Shown piece after piece: positions 53,956-63,368 of a stretch of 64,000 nucleotides of DNA (position 1 is the first letter of the stretch; every line of letters begins with the position of its first letter). The notes beneath the pieces are model-generated. The model was not told the origin of the DNA. It made no database searches and worked only from the letters and a program-made list of their open reading frames with translations. The DNA is from Streptomyces olivochromogenes (lineage in GTDB: Bacteria > Actinomycetota > Actinomycetes > Streptomycetales > Streptomycetaceae), in assembly GCF_001514115.1 (NCBI RefSeq), contig NZ_KQ948463.1:124001-188000 (forward strand), given 5' to 3'. The translations under genes and the position numbers were made by a program.

Positions 53956-54033
53956 GCCCCCAGGCTAGGGCCGGTTCTCCTCACCAGGTGGACATAACGG
54001 GTCGCGGCCGTCCCCATCGACTAGCGTCGTGAC

Positions 54034-54996
54034 ATGACCAGCGACACCCCCCGCAGCGCTTCCTCCCCCTCCCTTTCCCCGTCCCCCTCCCTCGCCGACG
54101 CCCTCGCCTCCGGAACGGTCGTCCTGGACGGCGGCATGTCCAACCAGCTGGAGTCGGCCGGGCACGACCTGAGCGACGAGCTGTGGTCGGCGCGGCTGCT
54201 CGCCGAGCGGCCCGAGGCGATCACCGAGGCACACCTCGCGTACTTCGAGGCGGGCGCGGACGTGGCGATCACCTCCAGCTACCAGGCCACCTTCGAGGGC
54301 TTCGCGAAGCGCGGCATCCCGCACGGACGGGCGGCCGAACTCCTCGGCCTCAGCGTGGAGCTGGCGCGGGAGGCGGCCCGCCGCGCGCACGCGAAGGGTG
54401 CGACCCGGCCGCTGTGGGTGGCCGCGTCGGTCGGCCCGTACGGGGCGATGCGCGCGGACGGCTCGGAGTACCGGGGGCGGTACGGGCTGAGCGTCGCCGA
54501 GCTGGAGCGGTTCCACCGCCCGCGCCTGGAGGTGCTGGCCGCCGCCGCGCCCGACGTACTGGCCCTGGAGACCGTGCCCGACGCCGACGAGGCCGAGGCA
54601 CTGCTGCGGGCGGTACGCGGGCTCGGCGTACCGGCGTGGCTGTCGTACACCGTCGCCGGGGACCGTACGCGGGCCGGGCAGCCCCTGGAGGAAGCCTTCG
54701 CCCCGGCCGCCGACGCGGACGAGATCATCGCGGTCGGCGTGAACTGCTGCGCCCCCGAGGACGTGGACGGCGCGGTGGAGACGGCGGCGCGGGTGACCGG
54801 GAAGCCGGTGGTGGTGTATCCGAACAGCGGCGAGATGTGGGACGCCGAGGCGCGGGCCTGGAACGGGCTGTCGACCTTCACGGCCGAACAGGTGACCGGC
54901 TGGCGGCGGGGCGGGGCACGGCTGATCGGGGGGTGCTGCCGGGTGGGCCCGGGAGCGATCGCGGGGATCACCCGGGCGCTGACGCCGGTGCCGTGA
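54034..54996 (+). CDS. mmuM: Homocysteine S-methyltransferase
   Basis: The 320-residue protein transfers a methyl group from S-methylmethionine to homocysteine. The barrel starts with VVLDGGMSNQLE, and the zinc cysteines are present in VGVNCCAPED and LIGGCCRVGP. A 20-residue Ser/Pro-rich extension precedes the domain. There is no ribosome site, and a TAGCGT sequence lies about 10 bp upstream, so the mRNA may be leaderless. Its 3' end is the first unit of a tandem repeat. Confidence 0.92.
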   Translation: MTSDTPRSASSPSLSPSPSLADALASGTVVLDGGMSNQLESAGHDLSDELWSARLLAERPEAITEAHLAYFEAGADVAITSSYQATFEGFAKRGIPHGRAAELLGLSVELAREAARRAHAKGATRPLWVAASVGPYGAMRADGSEYRGRYGLSVAELERFHRPRLEVLAAAAPDVLALETVPDADEAEALLRAVRGLGVPAWLSYTVAGDRTRAGQPLEEAFAPAADADEIIAVGVNCCAPEDVDGAVETAARVTGKPVVVYPNSGEMWDAEARAWNGLSTFTAEQVTGWRRGGARLIGGCCRVGPGAIAGITRALTPVP

Positions 54997-55098
54997 GCGA
55001 GCGCCGACACCTGTGCGGTGATCGGGCACTGACGCCGGTGCGGTGACCGGGCGCTGACGTCCGTGCGGTGATCGGGTGCCGACGTCCGTGCAGTAACT
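54974..55098 (+). repeat. Five-unit degenerate tandem repeat at the mmuM 3' end
   Basis: Units of 25-26 bp around GCTGACGCCGGTGCGGTGA are repeated about five times. The first unit encodes the last residues and stop of mmuM; the others follow it and vary (GCCGGTG, GTCCGTG). They are non-coding. Confidence 0.7.
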
Positions 55099-55179
55099 CC
55101 CGCGAAGCACGCGCTCAACGAGGGCTTCACGGGCGGGTGATGGAGTCCCCGTACTCGTCAGCCGATCATGGAGGCCCTC

Positions 55180-55464
55180 TTGAGCGAGCCCACCACCGAG
55201 CAACTGGACGCCTACGTACGGACCCGCCTCGCGCTCGCGGGGTTCGACCTCTCCCTGCTGCCCGAGGTGTTCGACGCGGCGACGGGGGTGCCCACACGGG
55301 ACCAGGTACTGGCCAACCTGCGGTCGTTCGTGGCCTCCACCCCCGGCGCGATATCCGGCTGGGCACCGCCCGCCGAGGGCCCCGCGTACGCGCAGCAGGC
55401 CTCGCCGCCCCTCATCTACCCCTCCATCACGGAGGCCTGGACGGGGAAGGCGGACGCCCGATGA
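55180..55464 (+). CDS. AtzG-like small amidase partner (DUF4089 type)
   Basis: The 94-residue protein (SEPTTEQLDAYVRTRLALAG, FDLSLLPEVFDAATGVPTRD, QVLANLRSF) resembles AtzG, the GatC-like subunit that stabilises the amidase AtzE. TTG 55180 is chosen because GGAGG lies 5 nt upstream; ATG 55168 is the alternative. It has no signal peptide although its partner does. The stop overlaps the amidase start by 4 bp. Confidence 0.75.
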   Translation: MSEPTTEQLDAYVRTRLALAGFDLSLLPEVFDAATGVPTRDQVLANLRSFVASTPGAISGWAPPAEGPAYAQQASPPLIYPSITEAWTGKADAR

Positions 55465-57020
55465 GCAGAGCCCTCAACCGCCGGGTGTTCCTGGCGAGTT
55501 CGACGGCCGTGGCGAGCGGGGTCGCCCTGCGGACGGCCACCGCGGCGCGGGCCTCCACGACTCCCCGTGTCCCCGACATCCACGTACGCGAGGCGGCCCT
55601 GGACGACCCCACCGAGGCCACACTCACCGAGGCCGTCGTGCTGATGCGGCGCGGGAAGCTGACCTCGACGACCCTCACCGAGGCGTACCTCGACCGGATC
55701 GAGCGGTACGACGGGACGTATCAGGCGTACGCGGAGGTGACCGCGGACGCTGCGCTCGCGACGGCGCGCAAGGCGGACCGGGGGCAGGGAGCCCGGGGCG
55801 TACTGCGCGGGATCCCGCTCTGCATCAAGGACAACTACTTCACCCGGGGCGTGCCGACGCGCTGCAACTCCTCCCTCTTCGAGGACTTCGTGCCGGACGA
55901 GGACGCGACAGCCGTGGCCCGGCTGAAGGCGGCCGGCGGGATCGTGCTCGGCAAGGGGCAGATGGGGCCGCTGGCCACCACCCGGGCGACGAAGCCGAAC
56001 GGGACGGTGACCACGGTCAACGCCTGGACGCCCGGGGACCCGGGCGTCGACCCGGGCGGCTCCTCGACCGGACCGGCCTGTTCGGTCGCCGGACGCATGG
56101 CGGCGTCCTCGATCGGCACCCAGACCGGCGGCTCCATCGTGCTGCCCTCCAACCAGCAGAACCTGACCGGTCTGAAGCCGACCATGGGCCGGGTGTCCAT
56201 CCACGGCGTCATCCCGCTGTCCTTCACCCGCGACCACTCGGGGCCGCTCGCCCGCGACGCCATGGACGCGGCGCTCATGCTCCAGGTCATGGCCGGTCCC
56301 GACGCGAAGGACCCGCGCACGCTGGGACTTCCGGCCGTGCCCGATCTCGTACGGGCCGCCACGCCCGTTCTCTCGCGCGGCGGGGCGGTCCGGACGCGCC
56401 GGGCCACCCGGATCGGGGTGCCGTCGGACTTCCTGGCCGCGCAGAAGGAGTTGCGCACCGCCCTCCTGAACCAGCTGGACGCGATTGCCGGCGTCACCCT
56501 CGTCGACATCGCCTATCCCGCCGACTGGACCCTGCTGACCGGCGCCTTCAACGCGGCCCGGCTCGCCGAGCGCACCGAGCCGTTCCGGCACTGGCTGCGT
56601 GAGGACCCGGCCAAGTTCGGTGTCTCGCTGCTCAGTTGGCTCCAGGGGCTGATGCTCTCGGGCGACGAGTGGATCACCGCCCAGCGTGCCAAGAACCATC
56701 TGCTGCGAGAGGTCCTGGACGGGCTCATGAACCGCTGCGACGTGCTCCTGCAGACCGGGCCCGTCCCCTTCGACATCCTCGGGCTGCCCGAGATCGCCTT
56801 CCCCATCGGCTTCGACGCGGGCGGGGTGCCGGTGGGCGCGATCCTCGGCGGGCAGCCCTACGAGGAGGACCGGCTGCTGGAGGTCGCCGCCGCGTATCAG
56901 GCGGTCACCGACTGGCACACGCGCCGACCCGCCGACCCGGTCCCGGCCGCCGCGCGTCTCAGGGCCGCGATCGCCCGCCCCCGGCTCTCGGCGGAAGAGG
57001 TGGCCACGAGCTCGGCCTGA
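55461..57020 (+). CDS. Amidase-signature-family enzyme, Tat signal
   Basis: The 519-residue protein has a twin-arginine signal (NRRVFLASSTAVASG) and the amidase signature: Lys in CIKDNY, cis-Ser in DPGGSSTGP and nucleophile Ser in GTQTGGSIVLPS. It resembles AtzE-type hydrolases that act with a small GatC-like partner, here encoded just upstream and co-translated (ATGA). The substrate amide is unknown. Its 3' end overlaps the convergent carboxylesterase gene by 62 bp. Confidence 0.9.
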   Translation: MSRALNRRVFLASSTAVASGVALRTATAARASTTPRVPDIHVREAALDDPTEATLTEAVVLMRRGKLTSTTLTEAYLDRIERYDGTYQAYAEVTADAALATARKADRGQGARGVLRGIPLCIKDNYFTRGVPTRCNSSLFEDFVPDEDATAVARLKAAGGIVLGKGQMGPLATTRATKPNGTVTTVNAWTPGDPGVDPGGSSTGPACSVAGRMAASSIGTQTGGSIVLPSNQQNLTGLKPTMGRVSIHGVIPLSFTRDHSGPLARDAMDAALMLQVMAGPDAKDPRTLGLPAVPDLVRAATPVLSRGGAVRTRRATRIGVPSDFLAAQKELRTALLNQLDAIAGVTLVDIAYPADWTLLTGAFNAARLAERTEPFRHWLREDPAKFGVSLLSWLQGLMLSGDEWITAQRAKNHLLREVLDGLMNRCDVLLQTGPVPFDILGLPEIAFPIGFDAGGVPVGAILGGQPYEEDRLLEVAAAYQAVTDWHTRRPADPVPAAARLRAAIARPRLSAEEVATSSA

Positions 57021-58596
57021 CGGCCATGACCCGGCGGGGCCGGCGCGGGCGCGGCGAGGGGGCGGACTCCGGGGAGCTGAGCGGGGCACCGGGCCGCCCC
57101 GACTCGGCTTCCCACAGCGCCAGTTCACGGTCGCGCGGTCCGAGTACGGTGTGCGGTGCGCCCGCGCCGAAGATCCGGACCGGGTGCGAGGCGTCCCAGG
57201 GCTGCCAGCCCGGGTCGCCCTCGACCGCGAACCGCACCCACGCCGCGTGCATCGCGTCGGCCAGTTCCTGCGGGGCCCCCGGGCCCGCGAGCTGCGCCGC
57301 CTGGGGCACCTCCACGGTGTCGAAGACGAAGCCGAGCTCCAGGGCGTGGCAGGCGCCGAGGCCCGGCACGTTGGAGGGCCAGGCGAACTCGTAGACATAC
57401 GCGGGTGTCCGCGATGGACGGGCATCGGCGAGCCGGTGCAGCGGCACCCGCAGCAGATGGTCGGTGACCATCTGCCCGACGAGGTCCGCGGTGCCCGCCC
57501 GCGGATGGATCGCGCGATAGCCGCGGGGCACCTCGTGGCCGCAGCGGCAGCGGGCCATGGCACCGGCCAGGGCGACGGGACCCAGCCGGTCGACACGCTC
57601 CAGCAGACCTCCCGGGGCCAGCCACAGCCGGTACTCCTCGCTGGTCCAGCCCAGCAGCAGTTCGACGCCGGGCGCGCCGCCCGCGCCGCCCGCGAGGAGT
57701 GCCTCCATGGGGTCGCGCGGGACGAGGTCGCCGTCGACGACGATCCCGAAGGCGGGCCCGCCGAGGACCGGGCTGCTGAGCCTGGCCACGTCGGCCTGGG
57801 CGCGCAGCAGCAGGGCGCGGTCCACGGCGGCGAACGCCCGCGCCGTCGCCGGGACCTTCAGCCGGGTGGCCATCCTGCGCACCATGCGCCGCACCTTGTC
57901 GCGCTCGCTCGCCTCAGGCGGTCCGCTCTGCAGGACGGCCCGCCGGAACAGCCCCTGGGCGCGCGGGCTTGCCAGCAGCGCCCCGATGCTGATGGCCCCG
58001 GCCGACTCACCGAACACGGTCACCCGGTCCGGGTCGCCGCCGAACCGCGCGATCGACTCCCGCACCCACTCCAGCGCGGCGAGCTGGTCGCGCAGCCCGG
58101 CGTTGGGCGGCGCGTCCGGGAAGAGCCCGTAACCCTCCACACCCAGCCGGTAGTTGATCGAGACGAGGACGACACCGTCGCGTGCGAAGCCGTGGCCGTC
58201 GTAGACGGGCACGGCCGACGAGCCGCGGGTCAGGGCGCCGCCGTGGATCCACACCATGACGGGCAGCCGGGCCCCGGGGCCGGGCTCCGGTGTCCAGACG
58301 TTCAGGTTGAGGCAGTCCTCGCCGGGCACCACGGGGTCGGCGAGGAGCCGCGCGAACGCCTCGGAGTACGGGGGCTTGGGCGGCGTCGGCCCGAACTCCC
58401 CCGCGTCCCGCACACCGTCCCAGGGCTCGGGCGGGACGGGTGGCCGGAAGCGGCGGGCGCCGAACGGCGGGGCCGCGTAGGGGATGCCGCGGAAGACGGC
58501 GACCCCGTCCTCGTACCGGCCGCGCACCGCTCCGTAGGGAGTGGTGACCACCGGGTCGTGCGTCCGTGAAACCGAGTCCACCGCGTCCACCGCCAT
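56959..58596 (-). CDS. Type B carboxylesterase
   Basis: The 545-residue protein has the carboxylesterase fold with EDCLNLNVWTP, oxyanion HGGALTRGS and nucleophile Ser in FGESAGA (about residue 197). The acid and His are expected near EEYRLW and CHALELGFVF. A Pro/Arg-rich C-terminal tail of about 50 residues is antisense to the amidase gene end. No signal peptide is seen. Substrate unknown. Confidence 0.9.
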   Translation of the reverse strand: MAVDAVDSVSRTHDPVVTTPYGAVRGRYEDGVAVFRGIPYAAPPFGARRFRPPVPPEPWDGVRDAGEFGPTPPKPPYSEAFARLLADPVVPGEDCLNLNVWTPEPGPGARLPVMVWIHGGALTRGSSAVPVYDGHGFARDGVVLVSINYRLGVEGYGLFPDAPPNAGLRDQLAALEWVRESIARFGGDPDRVTVFGESAGAISIGALLASPRAQGLFRRAVLQSGPPEASERDKVRRMVRRMATRLKVPATARAFAAVDRALLLRAQADVARLSSPVLGGPAFGIVVDGDLVPRDPMEALLAGGAGGAPGVELLLGWTSEEYRLWLAPGGLLERVDRLGPVALAGAMARCRCGHEVPRGYRAIHPRAGTADLVGQMVTDHLLRVPLHRLADARPSRTPAYVYEFAWPSNVPGLGACHALELGFVFDTVEVPQAAQLAGPGAPQELADAMHAAWVRFAVEGDPGWQPWDASHPVRIFGAGAPHTVLGPRDRELALWEAESGRPGAPLSSPESAPSPRPRRPRRVMAVRPSSWPPLPPRAGGGRSRP

Positions 58597-58686
58597 CCGC
58601 CCACCAGCTCCTCACCCGGCACGTCGTGTCCTTCCACAGCAGAGCATCACACCGCCTGCGCCCATTCCCCGGCAGGCCACGGGTGA

Positions 58687-60039
58687 TCAGGCGAGGCCCG
58701 ACCAGCCCAGGACGGTCTGGACGAGGAGGACCGTGGACATGGCGGCCACGCCGACGACCACGGTGGTGGCGGCGACGCGGTGGCGCGGGCTGTTGGCCGC
58801 GGGGCCGAGCAGGGAGCGGCGGTTGGTGAGGACCAGCAGGTAGACGAGGACGACGGGGCTGATCAGGCCCTGGAGGACCTGGGTGCCGATCAGCAGCTGG
58901 ATGACGTTGACGGGAGTGAGGGCGACGACGGCGCCGAGGGCGATCTGGGCGGTGAACAGGCCGAGGAACAGCGGGGCGTCGCGGAAGCTGCGGGAGACCG
59001 ATCGTTCCACGCCCGCGGCCTCGCCGACGGCGTAGCTCGCGGACAGCGGGACCACGGCTCCGGCGAGGGCGGAGGCGCCGATCAGGCCGAGGGCGAAGAG
59101 CAGTTCGGCGCTCTGTCCCGCGACCGGTTCGAGGGCCTTGGCGGCCTCGGCGGCGGAGGTGAGCGGCCCGGCGCCGCCGATGGCCGAGGCGGTGGCGATG
59201 ATGATGGTCAGGCTGATGACGCAGGCGAAGACCGCGCCGAGGACCGCGTCGGCCCGGATCAGGGGGTAGTCCTCGGGCTTGGCGCCGCGGTCGACGACGC
59301 CGGCAGCGGCGTAGAACTGCATGTAGGGGCTGACGGTGGTGCCGATCAGCGCGACCGCGAGCAGGATGAAGGCCTTGCCGCCCTCCATGTGGGGGATGAC
59401 CAGGTGGGAGCCGACCTGGCCCCAGTGCGGGTGGCCGAGGATCATGGCGACGGGGTAGGTGAAGAAGGCCAGCGACATGATCAGGAAGATGCGTTCGGCC
59501 CAGCGGTAGGAGCCGAACAGGACGAGCGACCACAGCAGGATCGCGGCCGGGGGGATGACGGCCCACTTGGGGACGCCGAGGAGTTCGAACGCGGCGCCGA
59601 TGCCCGCGAACTCGCTCACGACCAGGCCGGTGTTGGCCAGCAGCAGACAGCACACGGCGAGCGCGGTGAGGCGGAGGCTGAACTGTTCGCGGATCAGCGC
59701 GCCGAGGCCCTTGCCGGTGTACGCGCCGAGCCGTACCGCCATCTCCTGGACCATGACCAGGGCGACGGTCACCAGCACCATGAAGAACAGCGTGCCGTAG
59801 GCGAACTGGGAGCCCGCGGAGGCGTACGTGGCGATGCCCGCGGCGTCGTTGCCCGCGTTCGCGGCGACCAGACCGGGGCCCGCGACCGTGGCGACGACGG
59901 CCAGGCGTCGCAGGCCCTTGCGGCGGACAGGGGACCCGGCGACCGCCTCGACGGAGGCGGCGGCAGCGGCATCGACGGAGGCGGCGGCGGCGGCGGCACC
60001 GACGGGGACGGGGGCGGCGGCGTCGAGTTCGCGGGTCAC
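58687..60039 (-). CDS. NRAMP-related divalent metal transporter with altered metal site
   Basis: The 450-residue protein has an Ala-rich 40-residue start, then about 11 helices of the NRAMP fold. The helix 1 motif, DPGN in canonical Mn/Fe carriers, reads NAGN (61-64). The helix 6 MPH stretch reads SPYMQF. Loss of the Asp and Met suggests a different ion preference, as in the Mg-transporting NRAMP branch. GTG 60039 overlaps the stop of the MgtE_N/CBS gene by 4 bp. Confidence 0.85.
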   Translation of the reverse strand: MTRELDAAAPVPVGAAAAAASVDAAAAASVEAVAGSPVRRKGLRRLAVVATVAGPGLVAANAGNDAAGIATYASAGSQFAYGTLFFMVLVTVALVMVQEMAVRLGAYTGKGLGALIREQFSLRLTALAVCCLLLANTGLVVSEFAGIGAAFELLGVPKWAVIPPAAILLWSLVLFGSYRWAERIFLIMSLAFFTYPVAMILGHPHWGQVGSHLVIPHMEGGKAFILLAVALIGTTVSPYMQFYAAAGVVDRGAKPEDYPLIRADAVLGAVFACVISLTIIIATASAIGGAGPLTSAAEAAKALEPVAGQSAELLFALGLIGASALAGAVVPLSASYAVGEAAGVERSVSRSFRDAPLFLGLFTAQIALGAVVALTPVNVIQLLIGTQVLQGLISPVVLVYLLVLTNRRSLLGPAANSPRHRVAATTVVVGVAAMSTVLLVQTVLGWSGLA

Positions 60040-61382
60040 TGCAGGAACCTCCGGAAGTGCAGCCGGCCGCGCTCGGGCAGCACGGCGTCGAGGATGTCGT
60101 CGGCCAGGATCCGGCCGAGCGGGCGCTCGGCGTCGTCCACGACGAGGAGCGAGGAGGCGCGGGCGGCGACGAGCTGGTCGGCGGCCTCGGCCAGGCGGGT
60201 GTCGGGGCGTACGACGGCGGGCGGCCCGAACTGGGCCAGCCAGACCACCAGATCGGCCACGGAGGCGGTGTCGTCGGCCACCGCCACGTCGAACAGGGAG
60301 ATGTCACCGATCAGGCGGCCGTCGTCGTCGAGCACCGCGACCGCGTCGATCTCGGTGCGGTGCTCGGCCTCGGCGGCCAGATCCGCCCGCACCTGGGCGA
60401 CGGTCCGGTCCTTCGTCGTGGTGACCAGCACGGTCGTCATCGCGCCGCCCGCGGTGCCCTCGCGGTGGGTCAGCAGTCCCCGCAGTTCGGCCGCCTCGGC
60501 GGTGGGCATGCGCGTGAGCAGGGTCTCGCGTTCGTCGGGGGTGAGGTCGCGCAGGGCGTCGGCGGCCTCGTCCGGTTCCATCTCGTCCACCAGCCGGGCG
60601 GCGTGCTCGGGGCGGGCCTCGCGCAGCAGGTTCTCCAGCTCGGCCGGTTCCATCTCCTCCAGGGCGTCGGCGGCCTGCTCCGGCTCCAGCCAGCCCAGCA
60701 GTTGCTGGCGCTCGCTGCGGCCGAGGTCCTCGAGGATGTCGGCGAGGTCGGCCGGGCGCAGGCGGTGCAGCGCGGAGCGGGAGGCGCGCAGCCGTACCTC
60801 GGCGGGGCCGTCGGTGGCCTGCTCGGCGAACGGCGCCACGGACTGCCAGTCCAGCACCCGTTCCGGGGTCGGCCGGGCCTGCCAGCGGCGCGGGCCCAGC
60901 CGCCGCAGCAGGGTCGGCAGGGAGACGTCCACACCGACCAGCACCACCTTGTCGACGAGCGGTGCGAGGTACAGGTCGGCGGCCCGGGTGACCTGCACGC
61001 CGTCCACGTCGACGAGTTGGTGGTCCAGTACGTCCCGGGCGAGCAGCACCTCACCGGGGCGGCGGGCGAAGTCGCGCAGGTCCACGCGCGCGGACCGCAG
61101 CCTTACATGACCGGCGTGCACCTTCTCCAGCGCGTCCGCGGGCAGGAACGCCCGCCGTCGGCCGATGCGGATGATCAGGCCGGTGACCGGCGGGTACGGC
61201 TCGGGTCCGTAGAGCCGGGCGACCACGTCCACGACGCGGCCGACCTCCTCGCCGGCCTGGTGGGTGACCGGGGCGCCGATCAGCCCGGCCAGGGAGACGA
61301 GGGAGGCGCGGACCGCCCTGGAGGCGGTGGCGCGGCGCTCCAGATGGACCCTGCGGTCGCGCAGGCGGGCCGTGGTGGACAT
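60036..61382 (-). CDS. Soluble MgtE_N-CBS protein with PRC-barrel-like N-terminus
   Basis: The 448-residue protein has a PRC-barrel-like N-terminal part (about 20-150, VTHQAGEEVGRVVDVVARLYG). An MgtE intracellular N domain follows (about 185-300, superhelix with LRPADLADILEDLG and EPEQAADALEEMEPAE), then a pair of CBS domains (about 310-440). It has none of the five MgtE membrane helices. MgtE_N and CBS sense Mg2+ in the real channel, so here they may gate or regulate the co-translated NRAMP-like transporter. ATG 61382 has a weak ribosome site; GTG 61424-61410 frames upstream are possible. Confidence 0.87.
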   Translation of the reverse strand: MSTTARLRDRRVHLERRATASRAVRASLVSLAGLIGAPVTHQAGEEVGRVVDVVARLYGPEPYPPVTGLIIRIGRRRAFLPADALEKVHAGHVRLRSARVDLRDFARRPGEVLLARDVLDHQLVDVDGVQVTRAADLYLAPLVDKVVLVGVDVSLPTLLRRLGPRRWQARPTPERVLDWQSVAPFAEQATDGPAEVRLRASRSALHRLRPADLADILEDLGRSERQQLLGWLEPEQAADALEEMEPAELENLLREARPEHAARLVDEMEPDEAADALRDLTPDERETLLTRMPTAEAAELRGLLTHREGTAGGAMTTVLVTTTKDRTVAQVRADLAAEAEHRTEIDAVAVLDDDGRLIGDISLFDVAVADDTASVADLVVWLAQFGPPAVVRPDTRLAEAADQLVAARASSLLVVDDAERPLGRILADDILDAVLPERGRLHFRRFLQ

Positions 61383-61705
61383 GCGCCGAGTGTTGGCGGC
61401 CAAGGTGAACACCCCCTGGCCCCGGCATGGCGGGGCGGCAGGGCGGCACGGGACGGTACTCCCCCGGTGACCGGCATCGGACCGCACGCACAGACCACGA
61501 CGTCCCGTTCGGCACAGGCCGGGCGGGTACGGCGGAGTGCCGCGTCAGCCGGACGGGGCGGGGAGGGGCTGTCCCGGGCCGCGGAAGGACGGCGAGAAAA
61601 GCGAGGACAACGCGGGCAGGGGCCGACTGTGGCCCGGACTACTGTCCATCACGCCTCCTCCCGGTCCTCACGCGTGCGGACGCCTCACCGAACGAGGTAT
61701 CCGGT
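61383..61705 (-). promoter_or_regulatory. Long leader of the transporter operon, possible M-box-like riboswitch
   Basis: The divergent gap 61383-61878 is 496 bp. On the minus strand, 61698-61678 contains CTCGTTCGGTGAGGC, close to the conserved GTTAGGTGAGGC start of the M-box Mg2+ riboswitch, followed by a GTCC/GGAC hairpin. The rest of the M-box consensus is not obvious. The distance to the start (about 300 nt) suits a structured leader. Confidence 0.3.
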
Positions 61706-61878
61706 CAAGCCGCGGCAAGACTACGTCTCCCCCACCCCGGTCACCGGCTTCATGACCAGCCCTTGACCGCTTCCCTGTCGGGCTCCTACCTGCGGGGGAT
61801 GTCGTACCGGGCACGAATTGGTTGCGGCCCGGGCTCCCGGCGGTGGCCGGTGGCGGCACTGCGGCAGCATGACGGCCC

Positions 61879-63216
61879 ATGAGCAGAGACCGCTACGTCG
61901 ACTTCCTGCGCGCGTGGGCGATCAGCCTGGTGGTGCTCGGCCACTGGCTGATCACCGCCCTCGTCCGGGAGCCCGGCGGGGAGATCCGCGCGCCGGAGCT
62001 GCTGGCGACCGTGCCCTGGACCCAGTGGCTGACGCTGGGGTTCCAGATCATGCCGCTGTTCTTCCTCGCCGGGGGCCATGCGGCGGGCGGCAGTTGGGCG
62101 CGGGCCCGGGCGGCGGGCGGTACGGCCGCCGGATGGGTCGGAGCGCGGGCGCTGCGGCTGCTGCTTCCGGCCGCCGTGTACAGCGGACTTGTGCTGTCCG
62201 CCGTAGGGATCTGCTCGGCGGTCGGCGTGGACCCGAACACCCTTGAACTGGTGGGCTGGGCGATGGCGATGCAGTTCTGGTTCCTTCCGGTGTATCTGCT
62301 CCTCAGCGCTCTGACCCCGCCGCTGCACGCGGCGCACCGGCGCTGGGGGCTCCTCGTCCCGGTGGCGATGGGCGCGGTCGCCCTCGTGGCCGACACCCTG
62401 GTGGTGACGGTGCACACGCCGTACGTCGGACTGCTCGACTACGTGCTCGTCTGGGGCGTGGCCTACCAACTGGGTTTCTGCTGGCGGGACGGCCTGCTGA
62501 CGGAGCGCCGGCCGCTCCCGGCGGCGCTGGCGGCGGGCGGCGGGCTGGCCTTCACCGCGCTGATCACCCTCGGGCCGTTCCCGGTCAGTCTGATCCTGGT
62601 GACCGGGCAGACCCCGAGCAACACCGATCCGCCGTCGGCGGCAATGCTGGCGTGGGCGGTGGCCCAGGTCGGCCTGTGCCTGCTGGCCGCGCCCGCGGTA
62701 CGACGGCTGCTGGACCGCGAGCGGGTGTGGCGGGCGGTGCGCCCCGTGGGCGGCGCCAGCATGACGCTGTATCTGTGGCACATGCTGCCGGTGCTGATCG
62801 TCGCCGCCGCGTTCTATCTGACCGGCCTCGCGCCCGAACCCACCCTCGGGTCCGCGGCCTGGTGGGGACTCCGGTTGCCGTGGCTCCTCGTGCTCGGCGT
62901 CGTCCTGACCGGTGTCGTGCGGGCGCTGCGTCCCCTGGAGCGCGGGCTGAGCCTCCTCTACGAACGGACGCGCCCGGACGCCGACTTCTCCCGCTCCTCC
63001 GGCTCCTCCCTCTCCTGGCTGCCCTGGCTCGGTCTGGCGGCGAGCGTCACCGCCCTGACCCGCTTCGCCACCCGGGGCTTCGCCCCCGACGGCCGGTTCC
63101 CCGTCCTGCCCTCGCTGGGCCTGCTGTTGGGCACGACGCTGCTGACCGCACGTCGCCGGACGACAACCGACCGGGACACCGGGGAGCCCAAGGAGGCTCT
63201 GAGAGAGGCCGCCTGA
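61879..63216 (+). CDS. Acyltransferase 3 family membrane protein
   Basis: The 445-residue protein has about 10 helices and the family start RYVDFLRAWAISLVVLGHWL, with the conserved His, plus FQIMPLFFLAGGHAAG and the C-terminal ASMTLYLWHML. Such enzymes O-acylate sugars or envelope glycans. The last 90 residues form a Ser-rich linker and an extra hydrophobic segment. The ribosome site is weak. It is divergent from the MgtE_N-CBS gene. Confidence 0.88.
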   Translation: MSRDRYVDFLRAWAISLVVLGHWLITALVREPGGEIRAPELLATVPWTQWLTLGFQIMPLFFLAGGHAAGGSWARARAAGGTAAGWVGARALRLLLPAAVYSGLVLSAVGICSAVGVDPNTLELVGWAMAMQFWFLPVYLLLSALTPPLHAAHRRWGLLVPVAMGAVALVADTLVVTVHTPYVGLLDYVLVWGVAYQLGFCWRDGLLTERRPLPAALAAGGGLAFTALITLGPFPVSLILVTGQTPSNTDPPSAAMLAWAVAQVGLCLLAAPAVRRLLDRERVWRAVRPVGGASMTLYLWHMLPVLIVAAAFYLTGLAPEPTLGSAAWWGLRLPWLLVLGVVLTGVVRALRPLERGLSLLYERTRPDADFSRSSGSSLSWLPWLGLAASVTALTRFATRGFAPDGRFPVLPSLGLLLGTTLLTARRRTTTDRDTGEPKEALREAA

Positions 63217-63368
63217 CGCGACGTCGGGACCCGTCGGCGGGTCGGGCGGCAGACTGCGGCAGATCGGGCGGTCGGGCGGTCGGCAGATTTCAGGACTTTC
63301 CCCGTGTCGCCCATGGCTTCGTGGAAGGCTGATCGGTCCGGTCAGAGCCGTCCGAGGAGCTCTCTTTG

